NCBI GenBank assembly: GCA_000934385.1
Contig: KN880646.1
Coordinates: 1 to 41,674 of the forward strand
Reading direction: 5' to 3'
Origin: Cylindrobasidium torrendii FP15055 ss-10
Lineage: Eukaryota > Basidiomycota > Agaricomycetes > Agaricales > Physalacriaceae
DNA length: 41,674 nt
Shown piece after piece: positions 31,314 to 41,674 of this stretch. Each line of letters starts with the position of its first letter. The stretch's first letter is position 1. Both the position numbers and the translations under genes were made by a program. The notes beneath the pieces were generated by a model. The model made no database searches. It had not been told where the DNA came from and saw only the letters and a program-made list of their open reading frames with translations.

Positions 31314-32784
31314 CTAAAGTCCTTGAATAAGTTCCTCGTCCCTCTCCGCCCCATGAACGAGCTGACCCTCCTCAATCTCCTTTACACCAAGACTCTCATC
31401 GCCTTCTTGACGAATCCATCCATCCTCGCCGACAAAGAGAGGTTTGCCGCGTGCAGGCGCAACCATATCCGTGCCAACCATCCTCAACCACTCAAGTGCA
31501 GGTTTCGATATCCACCGCACAGGAGTGAACCATCTATCCTGCGCTGCCTCAAACCAACCAAGATGCCCCCCACCCTTGGTGACACCCATCACAACATGTG
31601 GATTGTCCACGCCAACTGGGACTTGTTGTACCACCGGGTCATCCGCCGCGTTCAGGGTGAGCAGCGGTGTACGAACGTCGGGCAGTACATGGTGACTCGA
31701 AGCCCATTTGTAGTACTCCGCGCTGTCCTTGAGAGGGAATACAGGCGGGCCACCACCTCCTTTGCAGGTAAATGCCTCATCAAAGTCCTCGAGAGTCGGA
31801 TTCTTGAGGCGGAAAGCAGCGTGCATCGCATGTGCGATCTCATGTGTCGGGTCAGCAACGAGGGCCTCGGTATGCCGACGCAGAACCCGAAGAAGGTTGT
31901 TAGCCATGCCCTTTGAGTATACGTGACGCCCCAGGAAGCTGTTGTTTAGCGCATTATTGTTGGCTGCGAGGTCCCATGGGCATGCTAGTGCGACACCCGA
32001 AGACAGGCGGCTGTGGTCACCCTCTTCCGCCAAGTATCGAACGAGAACGTTCGCCCCAAGCGAGAAGCCGATACCGTGTAGAGGTGCATCGGGGTATTTA
32101 TGTTGTATGAACATGAGTGATTGTCGAATATCATTCGTCCAGCCTGCAGAGTATAGTTGACGCCCAGTGATTGGGGTACCAGCACCTGAGGTAGGTCAGT
32201 AGGAGATTTATGGGGCGCGAGGATGTAGACTGACATCCGCGGAAGTTCATGACGACGGCGCGATAGCCCAAACCGCCCTTTTCGACTGGCGCACAGGCTC
32301 GCGCGAGGATGTTGCGGACATAGGACTCATGGGAACCACCAGTCAAGCCATGGAGGACGACAACAATGGGAGTATCGTCAGCAAGCTCGCCGCCTTCGAC
32401 GGGGGTGAAGTCGAGGCCCACAGTTCCGCCATCTGTCAATTGGACATACGTTCTGGTATAGTTTAGGACAAAATAGGTATGAAGGGGAAAACAAGCCTAC
32501 TCACCTCTTGTAATCGACCTTGTCAAACTTGGTAAAGTCGCCCACAACGCAATAAAGAGTTTGTAGGTGTCCGCTTCAGTCGGATAACATCAGTAGCTAT
32601 TGCAAAGGCAAGATGACGCGACGCACCCGTTCATCCACCATGGCGGCACAAACTCCTTCAACAACGTCGGACACCGTTCCTCAATGGCCGCACGGAGCGT
32701 CTTTGTTGATGTGCTCTTGTTTTCGACATTGCGCAGCTCGACGGACGCAGGTGCGGAGGGGAAAAAGAAATCGGTTTTGGCCAT
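31314..32784 (-). CDS. Alpha/beta hydrolase, Eht1/Eeb1/YheT type
   Basis: Exons in transcription order are 32784-32627, 32573-32505, 32452-32235 and 32185-31314, giving 438 residues, normal for this family of medium-chain acyl ester synthases and esterases. Visible motifs: GHLQTLY near the N-terminus, TDGGTVGLDF, the oxyanion-hole HGLTGGSHESYVRN, NFRGCAGTPIT, YSAGWTNDIRQSL, nucleophile elbow GFSLGAN (Ser190), an acid in LNAADDP (about 331) and His356 in GGGHLGW. The domain order matches the yeast proteins that make ethyl esters from acyl-CoA and ethanol. The start at 32784 is the first in-frame ATG; the open frame continues upstream without ATG, so a longer N-terminus from an earlier exon is possible. 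The substrate cannot be told. Confidence 0.88.
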
Positions 32785-34074
32785 CCGTATGGGTGCAGGA
32801 GAAGATAGTTGAGCAAATGAGAGAGTAACTCCGGCGCCACCGAGGAGAAAGACACTACGCAGAACGTTTCGGGACGCTATGGTGGCTAGCAGTAAGTTGC
32901 AGTGTGAGCTGAGTGCGAGAGCAGATGGTAGAAAGTAACCAAGACTTGAAGTGACGCTTAGGACGGATCACCGGGTATTTGATAACCGGAGTAGCAGCAA
33001 CGTGCGCTTAGAGCGCAATGCCGACACGGACGACGAGCAAGAAGGCGGGAAAATGGGCGCATTTTGGCGTCACTGCACGGAAGTTCACTTTCAGAATTCG
33101 GGTGTTCGCCATCAATAGCGTGACCGTGAATTTCGAAGGAACACCAAAGCGTCCGAGTGGCGTCATTCAGTCACTCCTAAGTAACATGAACAAGTGGTTC
33201 AACATGTCTATGTAAATGTGCATTATTGTAGTCTACACGGCTGGAAAACCGGTAAAATATCGCATAGATCCAAGCACGGAGCGCACAAAGAAGAAAAGTC
33301 AATAAACGTAGCCTTGCCCTAAAGTTGCGCATCTATGAGTGCCACCTGCTTTGTCGATGTCGACACAGGCGTCTTCCACACTCGGATTTCCTAAATCCAG
33401 AAGCCGCCGTACCACCAGCCGACGCATTCAGCGACTGAGCATCACGTTGTTTTAAGACGAGGCATCGTCAACTCAACATAGTGAGGGGTTTCCTTGCCTC
33501 CGGAAGGTATCTTGTTTTGTCCGCGATGAGCGCTGGATATTGCTGAATCATTCATAGAGGGAGTCCTACTCGGTTGGTCTACCCATAGCGGTCTTCCAAA
33601 TGACGGATTGTAAGCCCCGCGAACGAGGAGTGTGTAGCAGAAACTGGGAAAGCATAGGCTGGTACACGGGCACAAGTTAAGGAAGAGAGATTGGATTCGT
33701 AAAATTCTGAACTTCACTACCAGTGTGAATTTTATACCACATTTCATAAATCGTGAGAACGCGGCGTCCGTGGTCTTGTTGCAACCAGGTTCAGTCATGG
33801 AAATGCAGTTGACAAAATGAAACCCGGACTGAGATGGCTGAACCAAATCATCCCGCACCGGACGCGTCGTGATGAGAGTAAATCGCCGCAGCGCGCTGTG
33901 TACGTCGTGGGCAAAGGCAAGGACAAGATCAAAAGCGATCGGTGCACTTCTTTCACAACAGCCCCAACGACGCCAACGCGTGTTTCGGCCACCGACGCGT
34001 TTGTTCTCCCACATCCTGGCTTGAACGATACCAATAACAGCGAAAAGGTTGCGCGTAGCAGAAGCAGCAACACG
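32785..34074. other. 1.3-kb intergenic stretch
   Basis: No supported gene. A 65-codon basic open frame at 33018-33215 (+) and a long minus-strand frame at 33442-34107 have no family likeness. The latter overlaps the start of the next gene. Promoters of the hydrolase (left) and the two-helix protein (right) should lie here. Confidence 0.4.
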
Positions 34075-35006
34075 ATGTCCTCCATTCTCATGCGATTCCT
34101 GCCACACCCGCCAGAGGCCATCTCGCGCATCCGGACCAACTCGTTCTGCCTTGTTGTTCTCGCTCTGGTCACGTATCTCCTACCCACGCCGTTCCTCCTC
34201 AACTTCACCCTCAAGGACGCACATGGACTGTCCAGTGGAATATGGTACTTTGGTGTGTCCTTTCTCCTTCTTCCGTACCCCCATATATGCGCGGCGCATC
34301 GGCGAAACATCCGGGCTTGTAGGCGGAGCGGGGCAATTGGGGGGGATTCCCGCAGCTTGGCCTTTTTTGAACATCCATCCCAAAAACCTCAGCAGCCACT
34401 GACGCCGCATCCGCAGAAGTGCTCCTCGGCGCCATTCTGAGCTCAAATATCATTGTCTCCGCGTACGCGCTCAAGTACCCTCGCCCGCCTCTACCAGGGC
34501 CCAAGTACCGCACGGTGATCATGTCCCCCGCTCCTCCGCGCCGAAAACGGTTGTCAGACTTGGTTTCTACACCCCCAGTACGTTCTCATTTCTCAGCGCC
34601 CTATTTGTACAGGTACCTCCGTCATACCGACGCATCCCAGCATCATCCAACTGTCCCAATGTCCAACCATCAACTGACATTCATCCTAGCGCACCCCAGA
34701 CCGTCAAGGAGACTCTCATCTATATGAACCTGGTTCGTCCATGCGTCCAAATGCACAGACGCCACTGCGGTACAACTTGCCTCCATCTGCGTCCACGAGC
34801 ACATTCGCGTCCACGGCGTCTTTGCCTCCAACGCCAAGTCCCATGCCAGTGTACCGTGGCAAGGCTGGCACACGTCCCACTCCCGTCCGTACGTCCATTC
34901 ATACTGCTGTACTCTCTATGCATAGTCTTATCACCTTGCAGGCCCCATCGATGGCTCGTTCATGGAGTCCATTCGGAGGGCAGACTCGGACGACGAAGAT
35001 TATTAG
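34075..35006 (+). CDS. Small protein with two hydrophobic helices and Ser/Pro-rich tail
   Basis: Family not recognised. Exons 34075-34252, 34396-34577, 34690-34888 and 34942-35006 give 207 residues. Residues about 23-48 (FCLVVLALVTYLLPTPFLL) form a membrane helix; about 60-85 (SAEVLLGAILSSNIIVSAYAL) form a second hydrophobic segment. The rest is a basic, proline/serine/threonine-rich tail with RRKR and TPSP motifs and an acidic end (RRADSDDEDY). Two helices plus a disordered tail would fit a small nuclear-envelope or ER protein, but this is only a guess. The first intron (143 nt) is long for the region. The frame is open upstream to 33817, so a longer N-terminus is possible, though MSSILMRF is the likelier start. 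Confidence 0.65.
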
Positions 35007-35192
35007 AACGACCGGATACATCCCGCCCATACTGCGATGTGAATGATATATGTAATTATGATTTCTGCTGTGTTCGCATCTGAATTATACCTCGTTTGCT
35101 TTTCGTGTGAAGACGTGTGTGTAGCGCTTGGACAGATGATGCGTAATTGGTCGTGAAATGGGCATAAGATATGGACGGGGCGATTCATCAAC

Positions 35193-35762
35193 CTACATTC
35201 GACGGGGATAGTTCGAGGAGCCCTGCATCGAAGACCTTTTCCACAAGCTCGGCACAAGACCCAGTCCACTCGTTCCCAGTCCGTTCTTAGGCGACAACCA
35301 TCCGAGATTTTGAGCCTCAAGTCGGCGACTGTCCTCTGATGGCGAGCCCGGCGGGCTTGGGGCGTGTTGCTCCAGAACCTGTTGAGGAGAACCATGGGCA
35401 GAGAAGTACGCAGTGTGGCCGGACGACGACACGGGCGATGTTACGGGCGACGCGTACTCTGGCGGGACAGGCGAGGATGGTTGAGAGAGATACGCTGGCG
35501 GCGGCGAGGGCAGCACGCTCGGGGGCGGGGAAAGTCCAAAGCGGTGCGGCAGAGCGACGAAGTCGAATCGAGGCGAGCTTTTGTGGTCGTTGACGGGAGC
35601 TGGCCTGGGCGCTGGGGCGAGGAGCTTAGGGTTGCGGTAGACAGGTGCGAGGCAGATGATGAGGAAGACGGCTACGACAACAAGGGCGAAGGCCAGAGCG
35701 ATGACTGGATTTTGATTAGCACTGTTTAGTGAAGGCTTATGGAGACTGACGCGCCACGGCAT
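35193..35762 (-). CDS. Single-pass membrane protein with Pro/Ser-rich tail
   Basis: Family not recognised. One exon, 189 residues. A hydrophobic segment at about 20-40 (ALAFALVVVAVFLIICLAP) is followed by a long proline/serine-rich region (SPPPSVLPSPPPAYLSQPSS, PSPPGSPSED) of low complexity. There is no cleavable signal, so a membrane anchor near the N-terminus is likely. It converges on the two-helix gene, ending 187 bp away. Codon use and an uninterrupted 190-codon frame support it, but no homologue was recognised. Confidence 0.55.
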   Translation of the reverse strand: MPWRVSLHKPSLNSANQNPVIALAFALVVVAVFLIICLAPVYRNPKLLAPAPRPAPVNDHKSSPRFDFVALPHRFGLSPPPSVLPSPPPAYLSQPSSPVPPEYASPVTSPVSSSGHTAYFSAHGSPQQVLEQHAPSPPGSPSEDSRRLEAQNLGWLSPKNGLGTSGLGLVPSLWKRSSMQGSSNYPRRM

Positions 35763-36352
35763 AGGCGGGAAGGATGCCAGAAGTCATGATTGTCGTACAG
35801 TGAAAAAGGAATGTGGGAGTCTAGGCAGGTGTCTGGATAGCGAAGTGGTGGGGAGAGTCAAAGAGACTGTCGAGCCCGGGCTTTTCGGTGATTTCGACCA
35901 CCGGTTGGCTCGCGTGGGAAGTGAGCACTGTAAACGAGTGGCGCATGGTGGCCGACAGTAGCTGAACCATGCATGTTAAAACCCTTCAGAATTACTACAA
36001 AATTTGATGGAATCTTCAAGGCTTACGAGTGACTTCTTTCCGGACAAGAAGTTGGCATTGGCCTCTTCACCGGCTGGACTGACTCTAGCCTTTAATCGCA
36101 TTTGGGTGATCGTTGCTCACATCCATAAGGGGATTGCTCGTAACCTCATGGCACTGCAACGACCTCTTATAGCAAAAGTTATGAAAGCTGATAGAGAGCG
36201 TCTAGGATTATTTACATTTTTGAGTCTTATGGCCTCTTAATGCCTTTAAACAGACCACGGGAACGCCACTCGGACCGGAGAATAACAAGCGGGAGCTGAT
36301 TGGCCTTCCAGAAGATCATGCTCACCGACGTGTCTCTGTTGTAACCATCATC
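35763..36352. other. Divergent promoter region upstream of ALA synthase
   Basis: 590 bp without a supported gene. A 78-codon open frame at 36004-36240 (+) has no family likeness. Promoters of the single-pass membrane protein and ALA synthase should be here; no clear element was recognised. Confidence 0.4.
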
Positions 36353-38484
36353 ATGAACTTGCTAACTTTCGACAAAATTTCGACTCTGTCCCGCGCGACG
36401 ACGAACTGTCCTTTCCTCAGCCGCACCAAGCAGACGACGCTCCGCTCGCTGTGCACCGCAACCTCGGCGCGTTACCCTTCGCTCAACAAGCTTTCCGTCC
36501 AGGCGACGCGATGCCCAGTCATGGGTCCCCAGCTCACCGTCCGTGCCCAAGAGACTGTCGCCGGATACGCCAGCATGGCCGGGAATAACACTGCCGACGT
36601 CGAGCAGATCCACAAAGCGCAGGGCATCAGCGTCCCCGAGGGTGCTACCGTGGAAATGTGCCCGCATGCGGCCGCTGCTCGGGCGGCGGCCCGCCGTGCC
36701 GAAGATCTGGCGGCTGCCACCAAGACGAGCGCAGCCGAGGCTACAGGATGCCCATTCCACGCCAAAGCCGGTGCCAAAGCGGCGGATACCGGCGCGTTTG
36801 ACTATGACAAGTTCTTCGTCGATGAGCTTGAGAAGAAGCACAAGGACAAGTCGTATCGCTACTTCAATAATATCAACCGTCTGGCCAAACGCAACCCCAT
36901 TGCTCATATGGCCGAAGTGGAGGATGAGGTCCAAGTCTGGTGCTCCAACGACTATCTGGGTATGGGTGACAACCCTGTTGTTCTTGAGACTATGCAGTAT
37001 GTAACTATCTCCCACTGAAGTTTTCATCTCTGATCCACTTTAGTCGTGTCCTGGACAAGTACGGGCACGGTGCTGGAGGCACCCGCAATATCGCTGGAAA
37101 TGGTGCACTCCATCTCCAACTCGAGGAGGAATTGGCAGCCCTGCACCGCAAGCCCGCTGCTCTCGTCTTCACCTCCTGCTACGTCGCCAACGACGCTACA
37201 CTGGCTACCCTTGGCTCCAAGCTACCCGGCTGCGTTATATTCTCCGACAAGATGAACCACGCATCCATGATTGAAGGCATCCGCCATTCGAAAACGGAGA
37301 AAGTGATTTGGGAGCACAACGACCTTGTGGATCTCGAGAACAAGCTCAAGAAGTATCCCAAGGAAACCCCGAAGATTATTGCCTTTGAAAGTGTCTATTC
37401 AATGTGTGGTAGCATTGCACCTATTCGTGAAATATGCGACCTGGCTGAGAAATATGGAGCCATCACCTTCCTCGACGAGGTGCACGCCGTTGGCCTCTAT
37501 GGACCCCGTGGGGCTGGTGTAGCTGAGCATCTGGATTACGACGTCCACAAGGCCGCTGGAACTTCGCCTGACCCTATCCCTGGCACAGTCATGGACCGTA
37601 TCGACATCATCACTGGTGGGTTACCCCTGCCAACACTCTACTGAGTATCTTTGTTGACATTGCTTGTAGGCACCCTTGGGAAATCTTATGGCGCTATTGG
37701 CGGCTACATCGCTGGCTCAGACGACTTTGTTGACCTCATTCGTTCTTATGCGCCCGGCTTCATCTTCACGACGTCTTTGCCTCCCGCATCTGTTGCTGGT
37801 GCCCAGGCAGCAGTGGTTTATCAGAAGGACTATGTCGGTGATCGTCAGCTCAAGCAAGTCAATGTCCGCCATGTCAAGCGCCGTCTCGCTGAACTCGATA
37901 TCCCCGTCGTGTAAGTCCATTCTCGTCGCTTCTCTTGACATGAGAAGGCTAATCCTGGTCATAGCCCCGGCACATCCCACATTGTCCCAGTCTTCGTTGG
38001 TGATGCCGCCCTTGCCAAAGCCGCCTCGGACAAGCTCCTCGTCGAGCATGACATTTATGTGCAGAGCATCAACTACCCCACTGTTGCTCGGGGCGAGGAG
38101 CGCCTTCGTGTCACCGTCACTCCTCGCCACACACTCGAACAGACAGACAAGCTCATCAGCGCCCTCGACACCGTTTTCACCGAGCTCGACATCAAGCGTC
38201 TGGAAGACTGGAAAGCATGCGGCGGCCGTGCGGGGGTTGGGGCCGGTACCGAGGCGCTCAGCCCGCTGTGGACTGATGCGCAGCTCATTGGTGCGCCGCA
38301 GACGCTGAAGACGGGCGAGAAACGTGTGGTGGATGCGAAGGGCGTGATTTCTGCGAGGAGTAGGTTTGATAGGCTTTTGGGGAGGAAGATGGGGCCTGTT
38401 GAGCCCCATGGGAGCAAGTCTGTGCTTCAGAGGGAGCTTTTTGCGGGGCGTAGGCAGAGCGCGGCGTCGGGAATGAGTGTTTAA
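36353..38484 (+). CDS. HEM1: 5-aminolevulinate synthase, mitochondrial
   Basis: This PLP enzyme joins glycine and succinyl-CoA in the matrix, the first step of haem synthesis. Exons 36353-36996, 37044-37615, 37670-37910 and 37965-38484 give 658 residues. The N-terminus is a basic, Ser/Thr-rich targeting sequence. Four Cys-Pro motifs precede the core (NCPF at 19, RCPV at 54, MCPH at 103, GCPF at 133), of the kind that bind haem and block import in other ALA synthases. The core shows [33 protein letters not shown] and the PLP lysine Lys410 in GTLGKSYG, followed by GGYIAG. The C-terminus is unusually long and basic past the fold. Family assignment is certain. Confidence 0.97.
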
Positions 38485-39127
38485 CGTTTAGGTGCTTGTT
38501 GGTACCATCATTTAGCAATGCACGCCGTTCGTTGGCTTTTGAGACAGATGGACAGACGATGGATGGTACGGGACACCCTGGGCGAGTGCAGACAAAATCG
38601 AATGCGAGTCGGTGGGATTCGGTTCCTTGTTCGAAGTCCCCCGAGTCGGGAGCCGCCACTCCGGTCAACCCATTGAAATGACTAACAGTCTTGGTTGACA
38701 CAGGCTGTGGAATGAGCTTGTTTGAATGTGCGTCTCAGCTTGCTCTCTAGTTTTTGAGTCTACATGTAGGGACGTGAGTTTGTGGTGCAAAAACTTACAA
38801 AGGCAACCTGCGTACTTGGGGACTTGGACCCACTCAGTCTTGCCTCCTATGCAAAGGGGCGTCGCTATACCAGTGTGTCACTGTACTGCGAGTCGACGAC
38901 GGAAGGTTTTATTGCTAGGAGGTCTCAAAAAGTGCAAGGGGTCATTTTTTTCCTCCGAATATATATGTAGTGCGGTAGTGTGTGTCCAGTCCTATCCTCT
39001 CCTTCCCCGTACCTCCCGATGAATTTGCGATTTCTGGCTGAGCGCGGGAATGGCACGAATCCGGCCTCGGTTGCGTGCGTTTTGCATTCCTCTTCTTCCT
39101 TGATAGCAGCCTTTGACTGACGAGGCA
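38485..39127. other. Intergenic stretch between ALA synthase and the seven-helix gene
   Basis: No supported gene or RNA. A weakly tRNA-like GGTTCCTTGTTCGAAGTCCC at about 38620 lacks a matching A box. Confidence 0.4.
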
Positions 39128-40308
39128 ATGGTAACTTGCAGCCATGGCCCCATGCTCATCGGGATGATGTTCAACTTGATGCTGTTTGGTGTCGTGTTGA
39201 CACAGACGTACATCTATTTGACGACGTATAAGAGACGAGACAAATTATGGATCCAACTCTTTGTCCTTGCTCTCCTCGTCGCGAATGTCCTCAACACCGT
39301 TTTCCTCTCCACGGACATGTACCTAGCGCTCGTCACAAACTTTGGTACGTCTCTCCTCTCCTGCCTGCTAGCTGCATGGATCCCGTTCTCCATTCTGCCT
39401 GCTCAAGCTGACGATGATGCATAGACAACCCAGCCTACCTGGCAAACTCCACATGGCTGTTTGTCACAGATCCCATTCTCACTGGCATCGTCGCCACTGC
39501 CTGCCAAATCTTCTTCTGCTGGCGCGTGAAAGTGTTGACGTCGAGCTGGATGCTGGCTGGCGGCGTCGCCGTCGTCGCTACAGCCGGCTTCCTTGGAGCC
39601 ATGCTCTCCGCCGCACACGCCGTCCTCACTCCTGCATTCCTCGGGTTCCCTACCTTCAAGGGTCTGGTTATTCTGTGGCTCGTATCGGCGTGCGCAGCGG
39701 ATGTGGCTATATCTGGGATCATGGTGTGGTATTTGCGCAAACACAAGACTGGGTTTGAGAGGTCGGATGAGTTGGTGGATCGGATTGTTCGAGGTGCGTT
39801 TGGGTTGTAGAGTCTTTTCACGTTGAGTGCTGATGGTGGATTATGTAGTCACTGTCCAAACTGGTATGATCACGTCGGTCGCGGCCATTGTCGACATGAT
39901 TGTCTTCCTTGTCGATCCTTCTGGCCTCCACCTTTTATTCAACGTCGTGCTCATCAAACTGTATACCAACACATTGCTTTCGTCACTCAACTCAAGAGGT
40001 CAGTGCATAGACCGAACCCTATGGAATTGTTGGTTTACTAACAAGCCTCAGGCGGATGGCAATTCTCTGGCTCCAACGGCGGGTCGAACTCCCAGTCAGG
40101 GAACATGGTCAGCACCATCGGCGGCTCTGCCGTGCGCAAGAAACGCACAGTCACCACCGGCGGCCCTGTGCATAGTACACGGCCAGAGGTCTTTGTGCAT
40201 GTCGAGCACGTCGAGCTGCAAGACGCGTCGTCAGGCCCGCCTTTTAGCAGCGACGACAACAAAAGTGTTGAGCAATGGGACGCGAAGGCTAATGAAGCTA
40301 TTGTATAG
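39128..40308 (+). CDS. Seven-helix membrane protein, DUF6534-like
   Basis: Exons 39128-39344, 39425-39793, 39849-39998 and 40052-40308 give 330 residues. Seven hydrophobic helices follow in order, starting with HGPMLIGMMFNLMLFGVVLTQ and ending near LLFNVVLIKLYTNTLLSSLNSR, then a polar tail of about 85 residues rich in Gly, Ser and acidic residues. The first helix with GPMLIG and LFGVVLTQTYIY, the NSTWLFVTDPILTGIV block, and the final NVVLIKLYTNTLLSSLNSR motif are typical of the large basidiomycete-specific family labelled DUF6534, whose function is unknown. The start codon at 39128 is the first in-frame ATG; most relatives have a few more residues before helix 1, so a short upstream exon may be missing. 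Confidence 0.85.
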
Positions 40309-40610
40309 ATGGATTTCTCTTGTGGATTTTCAGGGTGAATGTGTACATACGTGCTCAGCTGTAGCTGTGCCAATATGCTGTTACGCTCGTTTACGAATTT
40401 TATAACGCTCATTGTTTTTGTACCTGCAGTACCATCATTCTTGAATTGGTGTTATATGGCATGCCACTGGCAGCAATTGTCAATGAGTCTCTTCCAGAGC
40501 CCTGTTCGGCCCCTTTAGTCCGGTCCGATCATGACATGTACCAGCGTCCGGAAAGCGTGTTCGCCTTGCCTCCTACTTCCACTCTCGCTTACCTGCCTCG
40601 GTTTTCCAGA
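40309..40610. promoter_or_regulatory. Presumed promoter and 5' leader of the RAD6-like gene
   Basis: About 300 bp between the seven-helix gene and the E2 start. The part just before the start is pyrimidine-rich (CCTACTTCCACTCTCGCTT). No TATA box was seen. Confidence 0.35.
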
Positions 40611-41209
40611 ATGGTTTGCTGGCATTATAATGGCGCTATCTCCCAGTTTCTAATGGACTGTTAGTCTACAAACTGCCGCCGCAGACTCATCCGCGACTTT
40701 AAACGCCTCTCGACGGACCCACCCAGCGGGATCTCTGGATCGCCATGCCCGGACAACATCATGCTCTGGAATGCTGTCATATTTGGCCCAGGTAAGTATC
40801 CGCTTTCCAATTGGTCATATGAAGCTTAGCAGCCACAGGCGACACCCCCTTCGAAGACGGCACCTTCAAGCTCACTCTTACCTTTGAGGAATCATACCCC
40901 AACAAGCCGCCGACGGTCAAATTTCTCTCGCGGATGTTCCACCCAAACGTGTACGCGAGTGGCGAGCTGTGTCTGGATATCCTGCAGAACCGCTGGTCGC
41001 CGACGTACGATGTTGCGGCTATCCTCACGAGCATCCAGAGTCTGCTGCACGACCCGAATCCGTCGTCGCCTGCCAATGCGGAGGCGGCGCAGCTCTACCG
41101 CGACAACATGAAGGAATACGTTAGGAGGGTCAAGGCTACTGTGGAAGAGAGCTGGCTTGACCCGGACGAGGCGGCCCAGATGGCACGCGAGGACAACGGG
41201 TCGGCTTGA
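40611..41209 (+). CDS. RAD6: Ubiquitin-conjugating enzyme E2, RAD6/UBC2
   Basis: This E2 works with RAD18- and BRE1-type ligases in DNA damage tolerance and histone H2B ubiquitination. Exons 40611-40613, 40665-40791 and 40839-41209 give 166 residues. The sequence [72 protein letters not shown] and [15 protein letters not shown] follows RAD6 throughout. The active Cys is at 88, the same number as in yeast Rad6, which confirms the spliced N-terminus. The start codon is alone on the first coding exon, before a 51-nt intron (GTTTGC...GTTAG). The tail past residue 150 is acidic but shorter than in budding yeast. Confidence 0.95.
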
Positions 41210-41674
41210 GGATGACAGTGGATGGATTCAGAGGATTTCTCGCGCTTTGCATGCTATCCGGTTTACACTATGTTTGACAATACTTTGAAAAAGCTACGCA
41301 TAATACATACTACACTCGTATCCAAGGATATCTGATTTCTCGGTCAGTCTGTGTGTTGCTCACCGGTTGCCCAAGAAGCCTGGATTGGGAGACGGGTAGT
41401 AACTCCCTAACACCATGAGCCCGAGACCAATTTATTCTCAATCAGTTATTTGGTTAAAGTCAGTAAAACACTTGGTCGCCTGCCAAAACAACTGCCTGCT
41501 GACTATCATGCGTTTCTCGAGTCCGTGTGATTTTGATGCGCTCACGCACGGAACTCATTCACACTTCTTCAGTCAAACGGAAGCCCAATGAAAATGAGCC
41601 ATACTATTCATCTGGGGTATAAGATGAAAGCTCTAAGGTCACGGTACTCTTGTAAGTTGTTGTTATTACTATTA
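41210..41674. other. 3' flank of the RAD6-like gene
   Basis: 465 bp to the window end with no supported gene on either strand. The first 100-150 bp is probably the RAD6 3' untranslated region. Confidence 0.4.

Noticed and set aside
33442..34107. 221-codon open frame on the minus strand
   Set aside because: It overlaps the start of the better supported four-exon plus-strand gene, has no family likeness and an unusual composition.
36353..37027. 221-codon minus-strand frame opposite ALA synthase exon 1
   Set aside because: It is a mirror of strongly biased coding sequence on the plus strand.
38600..38660. tRNA-like B box near 38620
   Set aside because: No A box or stem pairing at the right distance.

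Overview
The window is nuclear DNA from a filamentous basidiomycete, most likely an Agaricomycete. Genes are packed on both strands and cut by many 45-60 nt introns. The content fits this: separase, mitochondrial 5-aminolevulinate synthase, RAD6-type E2, perilipin-like lipid-droplet protein, a secreted GMC oxidoreductase of the aryl-alcohol oxidase type, a DUF6534-like seven-helix protein and a TPR-CHAT protein. I rebuilt exon structures by hand. Each CDS given with an exon list has a total length divisible by three and compatible splice phases at every junction.

Layout: 1-733 tRNA-like and fold-back repeats; 734-1723 protein-L-isoaspartate methyltransferase (+); 1724-4231 gene-poor with coding-like fragments; 4232-5389 perilipin-like (+); 6382-7825 family A copy 1 (-) head-to-head with 8009-9046 family B copy 1 (+); 9285-11915 GMC oxidoreductase (-); 12565-19474 separase (+); 20140-21155 family B copy 3 (-); 21330-22880 uncertain or decayed locus; 23218-27424 TPR-CHAT (+); 28060-29079 family B copy 2 (-) head-to-head with 29302-30807 family A copy 2 (+); 31314-32784 alpha/beta hydrolase (-); 34075-35006 two-helix membrane protein (+); 35193-35762 single-helix membrane protein (-); 36353-38484 ALA synthase (+); 39128-40308 seven-helix protein (+); 40611-41209 RAD6-like E2 (+).

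The most unusual content is a two-gene module, here called A and B. A and B are unrelated to each other, match no family I recognise, and are transcribed divergently from a gap of about 200 bp. The module occurs twice in opposite orientations, about 20 kb apart, with a third B without an A between them. Exon phases and several exon lengths are conserved among copies. Both A/B gaps hold the same 38-bp element around a CACGTG core. Both proteins end in basic, nuclear-localisation-like tails. Functionally this is unknown; co-regulated nuclear partners is an inference.

Gene structure is also unusual. The TPR-CHAT gene opens with five tiny exons, and the four introns after the first four, plus most of the fifth, are recognisably similar to one another, as if one intron had multiplied. 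The GMC gene appears to need a 4-nt microexon. The methyltransferase has a 15-nt microexon and two likely GC-AG introns. RAD6 has its start codon alone on the first coding exon.
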